Origin: CAYQTL01 sp964420405
GTDB taxonomy: Bacteria; Acidobacteriota; Thermoanaerobaculia; Thermoanaerobaculales; Sulfomarinibacteraceae
Assembly: GCA_964420405.1 (NCBI GenBank)
Contig: CAYQTL010000074.1
Coordinates: 1-25,542 of the forward strand
Direction of reading: 5' to 3'
DNA: 25,542 nt
Shown here: positions 13,070 through 20,049 of the stretch, piece by piece
Numbering within the stretch: position 1 is the first letter of the stretch
Layout of the letters: the number at the start of each line of letters is the position of its first letter
Program-made: the position numbers and the translations under genes
The notes under the pieces: model-generated
Database searches by the model: none
Told to the model about the DNA's origin: nothing
The model's input: only the letters and a program-made list of their open reading frames with translations

Positions 13070-15163
13070 ATGGCGGACCGAGGGAGCAAGGCTCGTCCGG
13101 CCGCGGGGCCGGCGGCAGCGCGGGTGCGAGGGTGGTGGCGCTCGCCGTGGGCCGCCGCCGCGCTGCTCGTGGTGCTGGCGGTGGCGCCGTTCGCGGCGAG
13201 CCTCGGCGGCGAGCTGGTGTGGGACGACCGGCTGCTGATCGAGCAGGAGGTGAGGTTCCACTCGCCCCGCTTCGCGCTCGAGATCCTCGCCCAGGACTTC
13301 TTCTACGACGTGGAGGAGATCTACCGCTACGGCTACTACCGGCCGGTGGTCAGCCTGTCGTACTGGCTCACGTGGAAGCTCGCGGGGGAGGACCCGGCGC
13401 CGTACCACGCCACCAACCTGGCGCTGCACGCGGCCGCGACCCTGCTGCTGTTCCTGCTCGTGCGCGGGCTCGCGGGCACAGCGACGTGGGCGCCGTTCGC
13501 GGCAGGTGCGTTGTTCGCGGTCCACCCGGTGCACGCCGAGTCGGTGGCGTGGGTCTCCGGCCGGACGGACCTGCTGGCCGCGGTGCTGGTGCTGGCCTCC
13601 GCCGTGGCCCTCCTGCGGGCCTGCGGCGAGGACGGCCCGCGGGCGGGCGGCTGGATGGCGGCGGCGGTGGCGGCCTCCGCCGTGGCGCCGTTCGCCAAGG
13701 AGGCGGCCCTGTTCTGGCCGCTGGTCCCGGCGGCGGTGGCCGTCGCCCGCCGGGGGCCCGAGCGCCGGCGCTGGGCCGCCTCGTCGGCCGCGCTGGTGGC
13801 CGGGCTCGTGCCGTACCTCGCCCTGCGGGTCGGAGTGGCGGGGACGCTCGGTCCGAGCACCCAGTGGCGTGCCGACCAGTGGCCTTCGGTGCTGCTGACG
13901 GTCCCGCGGACCTTCTGGCGCTACCTGCTGGAGCTGGCGCTGCCCGACGGCCCGGAGCCGTACCTCCAGAACCCGCTCGTGCGGTCGCCCCTCGCGCCGG
14001 GGGTGGTGCTCGGGCTGGCCGCGATGGCCGGGCTGGCGGTCGGCTGGTGGCGGTGGCGGCAGCGGCGGCCGGAGGCGTCGTTCCTCGCCGCCTTCTGGCT
14101 GCTGTCGTTCGTGCCGATCGCGAACCTGGTTCGGATCTCGGGCCCCGCGGACATGGGCGCGCCGATGGCCGAGCGCTTCCTGTACCTGCCGTCGGCTGCG
14201 GCGTGCGCCCTGGCGGGCCTCGGGCTGGCGGCGCTGGCCGCCCGGGGCGGCTGGCTGCGGAAGGTCGTGCCCGTCGCGGTGGCCGCGGCGGTGGCCGTCC
14301 TGGCCGCGATGTCGGTCGCCGCGACACGGCCGTGGCTGACCGAGCGCGCGCTCTTCGAGCGGATGGTCGGGCAGGTGCCCGACGCGCCGCTGCCCAACCT
14401 GCTGCTCGGCACCGTCGAGTGCCGCGGCGCGCGGTGGCAGCCGTGCGTCGCGCGGCTCGAGTCCGCGCTCGGGATGCTGCCGGACCGGCCCAGCCAGCTG
14501 GCGGTCGCGGTGCGCTCCAACCTCGCCGGGGCCTATGCCGCCACCGGACAGACGGAGGATGCCCGGCGGCTGCTCGACGGTCTGCGCGGCGAGTACCGTC
14601 CGATCTCCAACGTCGAGTTCAACCTCGGCGTGGTCGAGATGCTCGAGGGCGACCCGGCGGCGGCGCGGGTGCGGTTCGACCGGGCGCTCGAGATCAACCC
14701 CTGGCACCGGCAGGCGCTGCTGAGGCGGGCGCGGCTCGAGATCGCCGCCGGCGAGCTCGAGGCGGCCGAGCGGGACGTCGAGAGGTACGCCGGCCGATAC
14801 GGCCACGACCCGGGCTCGCTGGTGGCGCTGGCGCTGCTGCGGGGACGCCAGGGCCGGGAGCAGGAGGCGGTCGACGCCCTGCGACGGGCCGCCGCGGACC
14901 AGGACGCGGAGGCGCTGGGTCTTCTCGGCGGGTGGGCGGCGTCGGTGGGCCGATGGGCGGAGTCGCTGGAGGCGTACGAGCGGCTGCTGGCGACGCGGCC
15001 CGGCGACGCGACGGCGGTCCGGGGGGCGGCGGCAGCCGCGATGCGGCTCGGCGACCGGGCCGGCGCCGTCCGGCGGCTCGAGGCGTGGCTCGAGGCCCAT
15101 GGCGCGCACCCCGAGGTGGCGGCGCTGCTGGCACGGATCCGGGGCGGGGACGGATCGGCGTGA
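13070..15163 (+). CDS. TMTC-like multi-pass GT-C protein with C-terminal TPR repeats
   Basis: TMTC-type proteins are GT-C membrane enzymes that transfer sugars (mannose in animals) from lipid carriers to proteins. The 697-residue product has a cytoplasmic basic N-terminus, then about ten membrane helices (residues about 27-425), then TPR repeats (about 440-690: NLLLGTVECRGARWQPCVARL, GQTEDARRLL, GDPAAARVRFDRALEINPW, GRWAESLEAYERLLATRPGD). Family signatures are the acidic pair after helix 1 (VWDDRLLI, Asp52-Asp53), YYRPVVSLSYWL (89-100) and HPVHAESVAWVSGRTDLL (152-169). The ATG at 13070 is the only fitting start. Its stop overlaps the next start (GTGA). Substrate and activity are unproven in bacteria; a purely structural role is possible. 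Confidence 0.87.
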   Translation: MADRGSKARPAAGPAAARVRGWWRSPWAAAALLVVLAVAPFAASLGGELVWDDRLLIEQEVRFHSPRFALEILAQDFFYDVEEIYRYGYYRPVVSLSYWLTWKLAGEDPAPYHATNLALHAAATLLLFLLVRGLAGTATWAPFAAGALFAVHPVHAESVAWVSGRTDLLAAVLVLASAVALLRACGEDGPRAGGWMAAAVAASAVAPFAKEAALFWPLVPAAVAVARRGPERRRWAASSAALVAGLVPYLALRVGVAGTLGPSTQWRADQWPSVLLTVPRTFWRYLLELALPDGPEPYLQNPLVRSPLAPGVVLGLAAMAGLAVGWWRWRQRRPEASFLAAFWLLSFVPIANLVRISGPADMGAPMAERFLYLPSAAACALAGLGLAALAARGGWLRKVVPVAVAAAVAVLAAMSVAATRPWLTERALFERMVGQVPDAPLPNLLLGTVECRGARWQPCVARLESALGMLPDRPSQLAVAVRSNLAGAYAATGQTEDARRLLDGLRGEYRPISNVEFNLGVVEMLEGDPAAARVRFDRALEINPWHRQALLRRARLEIAAGELEAAERDVERYAGRYGHDPGSLVALALLRGRQGREQEAVDALRRAAADQDAEALGLLGGWAASVGRWAESLEAYERLLATRPGDATAVRGAAAAAMRLGDRAGAVRRLEAWLEAHGAHPEVAALLARIRGGDGSA

Positions 15164-16899
15164 AGGCCCGCGCGGTCGTCGGGATGCTGCTGCTGGTCGC
15201 GGCCGTCGCGGGGGTCGGGGCGTTCCTGCTGGTGGAGGACGCCACCGGCGGGTTCGAGGGCATGCGGGTCCACGCCCCGAGCGGGAGCGGTCGCCACCCG
15301 ATCCAGACCATGAGCGCGGCGGAGCTGGAGTGGATCCTGGCGACGCTGCTGCTGACGCCGGTGCTGGCGGCGTCGGGCTGGCTGGCGGTCCGCCGGCGGC
15401 GGGTCGACCGTGCGGCCCGGTGGGCGGCCGGGCGCTGGCGGATCGTGGTCGCGGCGGCGGCCTGCACCGCCGGCGTGGCGGCGGCGGTTTTCGGGCACGC
15501 GGTGCTCGGCCGGACGCCGATCACCGACGACGAGCACGCCTACCTGCTGCATGCGCGGATCGTGGCGTCGGGCCGGCTGACGGCGCCCTCGCCTCCGGGC
15601 CAGCCGTTCTTCAACAACGTCTTCGTCGTCAACAACGGCCGCTGGTACTCCCAGTACTCGCTCGGCAACCCGATCGTGCTGGCGGCGGGGGTGCTCGCCG
15701 GCGACCCGTGGCTCGTGAACCCGGTGCTGGCGGCGGGTATCGTGCTGGCCCTGGCCGGGGCGACGCGGCGGCTGTACGGACGCCGCGCCGCGGTGGCGGC
15801 GGCGGTGCTCGCGGCGGGCTCGCCGTTCCTGGCGGCCGTCTCCGGGACCCTCCTCGCCCACACGCCGACGCTGTTCTGGCTGGCGGTGTTCCTGTGGGCC
15901 GGGCTGCGTGCCGCAGAGGCCGGTGCGGGCCGGTTCTGGTGCGTGCTGGCGGCGGTGGCGTTCGGGGCCGCGGTGATCACCCGGCCGGGATCGGCGCTGC
16001 CGGTGGGCCTGCCCCTGTTCGGGCTGCTGTGGGTCCGCTCGCGCGGGCTCGACGACCGCTGGGCGCGATGGCTCCTGTTCGCCGCCGCCGGCGCGGCGAT
16101 GGCCGGGGTGCAGGCGGTCCTCAACTGGCGGGTCAACGGCCACCCGCTGGCGTCGGGCTACCTGGTGTACTGGCTGCCCCTGGAGGGCTTCCGCAACCCG
16201 TTCGGGTTCGGGCGGTTCCCGTGGGGCATCGTCCACACGCCGGCGACCGCACTGCAGAACGTGTGGCACAACCTCCTGCGGCTCGACGTCTGGCTGCTCG
16301 GGTGGCCGGTGTCGTTCGCGTTGCCGGCGGTGACCCTGTGGCGCGGGCGCGGCGCCGCCCGCTGGTGGCTGCTCGGCTCGGTGGTCGCGGCCGCTGCCGT
16401 CAACTTCTTCTTCTTCTGGCCCGGGATCCCGGACATCGGGCCGGTGCTGTACACCGAGACCATGGTCGCGCTGCTGCCGCTGGCCGGCGCCGCGGTCACC
16501 GTCGGCGGCCACCGCTGGCGGCGCGCGGCGCCGGCGATGGTGGTGGCCGGGCTCGCGGTGTCCATGCTCGCGGTCCACCGGATCCACGCGCCGGTGCTGG
16601 CGCGGGTGGCGGCCGACGCACGGTCGGCGCGGGAGTTCGTCGAGGAGCGGATCCCGCCCGACGAGCGGGCGCTGGTGTTCGCCCCGCTGCACCTGCGGCC
16701 CGGGCGGCAGGGCAGCTGGGTCGCGGGCCGCCCCAACCCGTGGCCGGACCTGCGCGACCGGGTGCTGTACGTGCAGTCGATCCTGCCGCCCGCGGACGAG
16801 GACTTCTGGCGGCGGTTCCATCCCGACCGCACCGCCTACCGGTTGTGGTTCGAGCCCGGGGACGGCTACCGCCTCGAGCCGCTCACGCCGCCCGGGTAG
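15160..16899 (+). CDS. Multi-pass GT-C-like glycosyltransferase family protein
   Basis: The 579-residue protein is strongly hydrophobic, with an N-terminal helix, a second helix (about 58-77) and at least eight more. The loop after the third helix carries TDDEHAY (Asp123, Asp124, Glu125), the acidic site expected of GT-C/PMT-like transferases using a polyprenyl-phosphate sugar. Other features are FFNNVFVVNNGRWYSQYSLG, PLASGYLVYW and an Arg/Asp-rich C-terminal tail of about 90 residues (RIPPDERALVFAPLHLRPG). The GTG at 15160 overlaps the TMTC-like stop by four bases, so the two are translationally coupled and may act together. Donor and acceptor are unknown. The C-terminal part does not resemble TPR. 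Confidence 0.82.
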   Translation: MKARAVVGMLLLVAAVAGVGAFLLVEDATGGFEGMRVHAPSGSGRHPIQTMSAAELEWILATLLLTPVLAASGWLAVRRRRVDRAARWAAGRWRIVVAAAACTAGVAAAVFGHAVLGRTPITDDEHAYLLHARIVASGRLTAPSPPGQPFFNNVFVVNNGRWYSQYSLGNPIVLAAGVLAGDPWLVNPVLAAGIVLALAGATRRLYGRRAAVAAAVLAAGSPFLAAVSGTLLAHTPTLFWLAVFLWAGLRAAEAGAGRFWCVLAAVAFGAAVITRPGSALPVGLPLFGLLWVRSRGLDDRWARWLLFAAAGAAMAGVQAVLNWRVNGHPLASGYLVYWLPLEGFRNPFGFGRFPWGIVHTPATALQNVWHNLLRLDVWLLGWPVSFALPAVTLWRGRGAARWWLLGSVVAAAAVNFFFFWPGIPDIGPVLYTETMVALLPLAGAAVTVGGHRWRRAAPAMVVAGLAVSMLAVHRIHAPVLARVAADARSAREFVEERIPPDERALVFAPLHLRPGRQGSWVAGRPNPWPDLRDRVLYVQSILPPADEDFWRRFHPDRTAYRLWFEPGDGYRLEPLTPPG

Positions 16900-17217
16900 G
16901 GGCACTCGCCGCCGGCGGCGGGGACGCGACCGCCACGAGCCCGGCGCCGGCGGGCCGGACCGTCAGCTCGTGGGTGACGGGAAGAGGCGGTCGCCCCGCA
17001 ACGTCATCCCGAGCGCAGGCGCCGTAGCTGCAGCGTTCAGTTGGCACGCTTCGCGGGCCGTCGCGGGCTCCCGCGGATCGTCGCACCCGGCTCGGACGTT
17101 GCCTGCCGGCTGGAAGCCGGCGCTACGTGCAGGCTTCGCGGGCCGTCGCGTGCTCCCGCGGATCGTCGCACCCGGCTCGGACGTTGCCTGCCGGCTGGAA
17201 GCCGGCGCTCCGGTCGC
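16900..17217. repeat. Repeat region between convergent genes
   Basis: No gene is supported. CGCCGCCGGCGGCG at 16907-16920 is a perfect palindrome just after the GT-C stop and could help end transcription. CGTCATCC at 17002-17009 is a copy of the GGATGACG motif seen at the left edge. From 17048 onwards lies the 85-bp tandem repeat described separately. The region runs directly into the mtaB stop codon. Confidence 0.7.
17048..17209. repeat. 85-bp tandem repeat carrying the hairpin element
   Basis: A 77-bp block at 17048-17124 recurs at 17133-17209 with one difference that I see (CGCGGGCTCC against CGCGTGCTCC). Each block ends in the hairpin GCCGGCTGGAAGCCGGC (17105-17121 and 17190-17206) followed by GCT. 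Its first half, read on the other strand, matches the segment before the hairpin at 7272-7288 (GCGGGAGCCCGC, ACGGCC, GCGAAGC), so it is the long form of the same dispersed element. Confidence 0.85.
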
Positions 17218-18579
17218 TCAGGATGACGGGCCGGGAGCGACCACGGGCAGCGAGCGGCCGGGCCGCGGAGAGGGCTCGAAGAGGCGGCCGACCGAGATCC
17301 CGTCGACCGTGCCGAGGACGCCCCCCGCGACGGTCTCGACGATGTCGGTCGGCGTGATCCGGTTCTCCAGCCCGGCGCCGGCCGGGGTCTCGGTGAGGAC
17401 GCGGACGGAGCTGCCCGTGAGGCCGCTCCACCGCAGGCCGTCGCCGAACGGCTCCGCCGTCTCCCACAGGACGTCGTGGCGGCCGCCCACCAGGTCCCGG
17501 TGGAACCGCGCCTCGAGCTCGGCGCCCAGCGCGAGCATCCGGCGGCTGCGCTCCGTCGCCACCGGCCCGGGGACCTGGCCCGGCATGGCGGCGGCGCGCG
17601 TGCCGTCGCGGCGGGAGTAGCGGAACACGTGCAGCCGTGCGAACCCGAGCTCCGCGACGGTGGCGACGGAGCGCTCGAACTCGGCGTCGGTCTCGCCGGG
17701 GAAGCCGACCATGATGTCGGTGGAGATCGCGACCTCCGGCCGGATCCGACGGGCGTGCCCGGCGAGCGCGCGGAGATCTGCCGTGGTGCCGCGCCGCGCC
17801 ATGCGGCGCAGCGTGTCGTCGCAGCCGGACTGCAGCGGCAGGTGCAGGTGCGGCTGCAGGCGCGGCTCTGACAGCAGCTCCAGGAAGCCGGCGTCCAGGT
17901 CCCACGGCTCCAGCGACGACAGCCGCAGCCGCTCGACCGCGGTGTCGGCCAGGATCCGGCGGACGAGCCGCTCGAGACCACGGCGGTCGCCGTGGTCGTG
18001 GCCGTACGAGCCGAGGTGGACTCCCGAAAGCACCACCTCCCGGTAGCCGTCGGCCACGAGCCCGCGGATGTCGGCGGTCACAGCCTCCGTGGGCCGGCTG
18101 CGACCGCCGCCCCGGGCGACGGTGACGATGCAGAACGTGCACCGGTTGTCGCAGCCGTCCTGGACCTTGAGGAACGCGCGGGTCCGGCCGACTCCCCCCG
18201 GGGCCCACACCACCTCCCCGACGTCCCCGCCCGCCGGCCCGATCAGCCCGTGCTCCTCGAGCAGCTCGACGATCCGGTCCTTGTCGTGGTTGGCCACAAC
18301 CAGGTCGACGCCGGCGTCGCGGGCCTCCCCGGCCGCCATCTCGGTCCAGCAGCCGGTCGCCACCAGCGGGGCGCCGCCGGCGGCGGCGCGCAGCTGGCGC
18401 GCGAGGTGGCGCGACTTGCGTGCGGCGGTGGCGGTCACGGTGCAGGTGTTGACGACGCACAGGTCGGCCGGCTCGCCGGGCCCGACGATCCGGTGGCCGC
18501 CGCCGGCGAGCTGGCGCGCCAGCGTCTCCATCTCACCGATGTTGAGCCGGCAGCCCAGGGTCTCGATCCGTACCCGCAT
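17218..18579 (-). CDS. mtaB: tRNA t6A37 methylthiotransferase, MtaB-like radical SAM enzyme
   Basis: MtaB converts t6A at position 37 of ANN-decoding tRNAs to ms2t6A, using one radical-SAM cluster and one auxiliary [4Fe-4S] cluster. The 453-residue protein has the N-terminal domain with cysteines in LGCRLN (Cys10), NTCTVTA (Cys46) and ATGCWTE (Cys77), then the radical SAM motif CDNRCTFC (Cys143, 147, 150). SGVHLGSYG, HLPLQSGCDDTLRRMARRG and DIMVGFPGET follow, all typical of MtaB/MiaB. A TRAM-like end follows from about 375. LGCRLN and the GVHLG segment favour MtaB over MiaB or RimO. The start is 10 nt after the upstream lipoprotein stop. The last codons lie in a dispersed repeat (PSS-stop from CCGTCATCCTGA). 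Confidence 0.9.
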   Translation of the reverse strand: MRVRIETLGCRLNIGEMETLARQLAGGGHRIVGPGEPADLCVVNTCTVTATAARKSRHLARQLRAAAGGAPLVATGCWTEMAAGEARDAGVDLVVANHDKDRIVELLEEHGLIGPAGGDVGEVVWAPGGVGRTRAFLKVQDGCDNRCTFCIVTVARGGGRSRPTEAVTADIRGLVADGYREVVLSGVHLGSYGHDHGDRRGLERLVRRILADTAVERLRLSSLEPWDLDAGFLELLSEPRLQPHLHLPLQSGCDDTLRRMARRGTTADLRALAGHARRIRPEVAISTDIMVGFPGETDAEFERSVATVAELGFARLHVFRYSRRDGTRAAAMPGQVPGPVATERSRRMLALGAELEARFHRDLVGGRHDVLWETAEPFGDGLRWSGLTGSSVRVLTETPAGAGLENRITPTDIVETVAGGVLGTVDGISVGRLFEPSPRPGRSLPVVAPGPSS

Positions 18580-18589
18580 CCCGCCGAAG

Positions 18590-19765
18590 CTAGCCCTGGC
18601 CGCGGAGGATGTCGCCGATGCGGCGGCGGATCCGCTCCTTCTCAGCCTCGACCCATCGCTCGTAGTTGCGGACCTCGCCGTCCTTGATCACGAACACGAC
18701 CGGGTTGTGGCGGACGTCGCCGTAGTCGTTGAACTGGATCGGCCCGGTGACGCCGGGGAACTCGCGGATCTCGAAGATCAGCTCCTTGCGAAGCTCGTTG
18801 GTCTGGAACGCCCGCACCGACCGGGTGACGGCCATCGCCACCCGGATCGCGTCGTAGGCGTGAGCCGCGTAGATGTCGGGGTCGTCGCCGTAGCGCTCCC
18901 GGAACGACTGCACGAAGCTCCGCACCAGCTCGGTCTCCACGTCCTGCGTGTCGAACGCCGGCTGGGCGAAGTAGACGTCGTCCAGCAGCGCGGCGTTCTC
19001 GGTCACCAGGTCGCCGCTGTAGAACGCCGACGTCGCCGCGATCACGCCGTCGTAGCCCATCTCCCGCAGGAGGCGGACCGCCGCCAGGGTCTTCTCGGCG
19101 TAGGCGACGATGAACACCGACTCGGGCTCGGCGGAGGTCAGCAGGTCGGCCGCCTGCTCGCGCCAGTCGGGAGCGTCGAGCGAGACCTTGCCGACGACCG
19201 TTCCCTCCCGGGCCTGCTCGAAGTTCTGCCGGAACACCGGCTCGATGCCACGCGCCTGCTCCGAGTCCTCCGCGAAGATGAGGACGGACTCCCTGTCCTG
19301 GTCCTCCCTGAGGAACCGCGCGATCCGGCTGCCCTCGAGCTCGTCGGACGTGAACACGCGGAAGAACAGGCGCGAGTCCTTGGTCAGGAACGGCGCCGAG
19401 GCCGACGGCGACAGGGCGACCGTCTGGGTCTCCTCGAGCACCGGCAGCATCGCCTTGGCGCTGTCGCTGGTGACGCCGGCGATGACGAGCTTGGCGCCTT
19501 GCGACGACAGCTCCCGGAGCTGCGCGACCGCGGTGTCGGGGTCGGTGGCGCTGTCGGCCCACAGCAGCGTCAGCTCTGCGGGGTAGGTGTTCGCCGCCTT
19601 GGCCTCGTCGACCGCCAGCTCGATGGCCTCCTTCATGGCGGCGCCGTATGGGGCGGCCTCGCCGGACATCGGAAGCAGGACGCCGATCACCCGCGGGCTC
19701 GAGCAGCCCGCGAGGGAAAAGGCGGCGGCGCAGACGATCGACAGACGAGCGACGGTCGTTCGCAC
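18590..19765 (-). CDS. Leu/Ile/Val-type ABC transporter substrate-binding lipoprotein
   Basis: The 391-residue product is a periplasmic ligand-binding protein of the LivJ/AmiC-like class I fold. A lipoprotein signal (MRTTVARLSIVCAAAFSLAGC, Cys21) is followed by the first strand (RVIGVLLPMSGEAAPYGAAM), GAKLVIAGVTSDSAKAM, VALSPSASAPFLT, DGVIAATSAFYSGDL, YAAHAYDAIRVAM and the late GPIQFNDYGDVRHNPVVFVIKDG. The ligand cannot be inferred. No permease or ATPase gene is adjacent, so it may serve a distant transporter or act as a sensor. The GTG at 19765 is chosen because GGAGG (19773-19777) lies 7 nt upstream; the upstream ATGs are part of a -10-like element. mtaB follows after 10 nt. Confidence 0.9.
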   Translation of the reverse strand: MRTTVARLSIVCAAAFSLAGCSSPRVIGVLLPMSGEAAPYGAAMKEAIELAVDEAKAANTYPAELTLLWADSATDPDTAVAQLRELSSQGAKLVIAGVTSDSAKAMLPVLEETQTVALSPSASAPFLTKDSRLFFRVFTSDELEGSRIARFLREDQDRESVLIFAEDSEQARGIEPVFRQNFEQAREGTVVGKVSLDAPDWREQAADLLTSAEPESVFIVAYAEKTLAAVRLLREMGYDGVIAATSAFYSGDLVTENAALLDDVYFAQPAFDTQDVETELVRSFVQSFRERYGDDPDIYAAHAYDAIRVAMAVTRSVRAFQTNELRKELIFEIREFPGVTGPIQFNDYGDVRHNPVVFVIKDGEVRNYERWVEAEKERIRRRIGDILRGQG

Positions 19766-19772
19766 GAGGATA

Positions 19773-19802
19773 CCTCCCCGACCCGTGGTCGCCGCCATCA
19801 TA
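19773..19802 (-). promoter_or_regulatory. -10-like box and ribosome binding site of the lipoprotein gene
   Basis: On the minus strand TATGAT (19802-19797) is followed by GG, and GGAGG (19777-19773) sits 7 nt before the GTG at 19765. The two ATGs inside TATGATGG are in or near frame and would mislead start calling. No clear -35 box is seen. Confidence 0.5.
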
Positions 19803-19875
19803 CCGCACCTGAGACGACCGCTCTCCGCGGGATCTCGAGGGTCCCTTCTGGGGGAGACACCCGGCGTTGAGACGT

Positions 19876-19909
19876 CCGGTCCCGATCCCGATCCGGTTCC
19901 CGATCCTGA
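19876..19909. repeat. Hexamer array of GATCCC/GTTCCC type
   Basis: A degenerate copy (CCCGATCCCGATCC, GGTTCCCGATCC) of the array at 7011-7050 lies in the 284-bp gap between the lipoprotein gene and pckA. The rest of the gap holds no credible gene. Confidence 0.65.
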
Positions 19910-20002
19910 ACGAGGCGGTCGGAATCTGGGACTCCGTCGGCGGCAGGATCGACCTCAGCGGTGGCGGCTGTCGCGTCGCGACCGGCGACCCCCGGGATGA
20001 GC

Positions 20003-20030
20003 GGGCGGTTGATGGCCACCCAACCCGCCC
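20003..20030 (-). terminator. Possible transcription terminator of pckA
   Basis: Twenty nt past the pckA stop, the minus strand reads GGGCGGGTTG, a 9-nt loop, then CAACCGCCC: a nine-pair stem with one bulged G. There is no U-rich tract, so it may only pause polymerase or protect the 3' end. GC-rich genomes often lack U-tracts. Confidence 0.4.
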
Positions 20031-20049
20031 TCTTCGGCTTCCGGTGACC

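Noticed and set aside
13057..15159. ATG at 13057 opening a frame continuous with the GT-C-like gene
   Set aside because: Up to 15160 this frame is a shadow of the TMTC-like gene, and the ATG itself lies in a -10-like box. The GT-C gene starts at the GTG overlapping the upstream stop.
14533..16905. 790-codon minus-strand open frame antisense to the two membrane glycosyltransferase-like genes
   Set aside because: The translation is Arg/Pro/Gln/His-rich with no domain, and the plus strand shows clear membrane helices and TPR repeats. The similar 755-codon frame at 12842-15109 is rejected for the same reason.
16883..17086. Short minus-strand frame that could be a gene remnant
   Set aside because: It overlaps the GT-C 3' end and the repeats, and has no recognisable motif or start signal.
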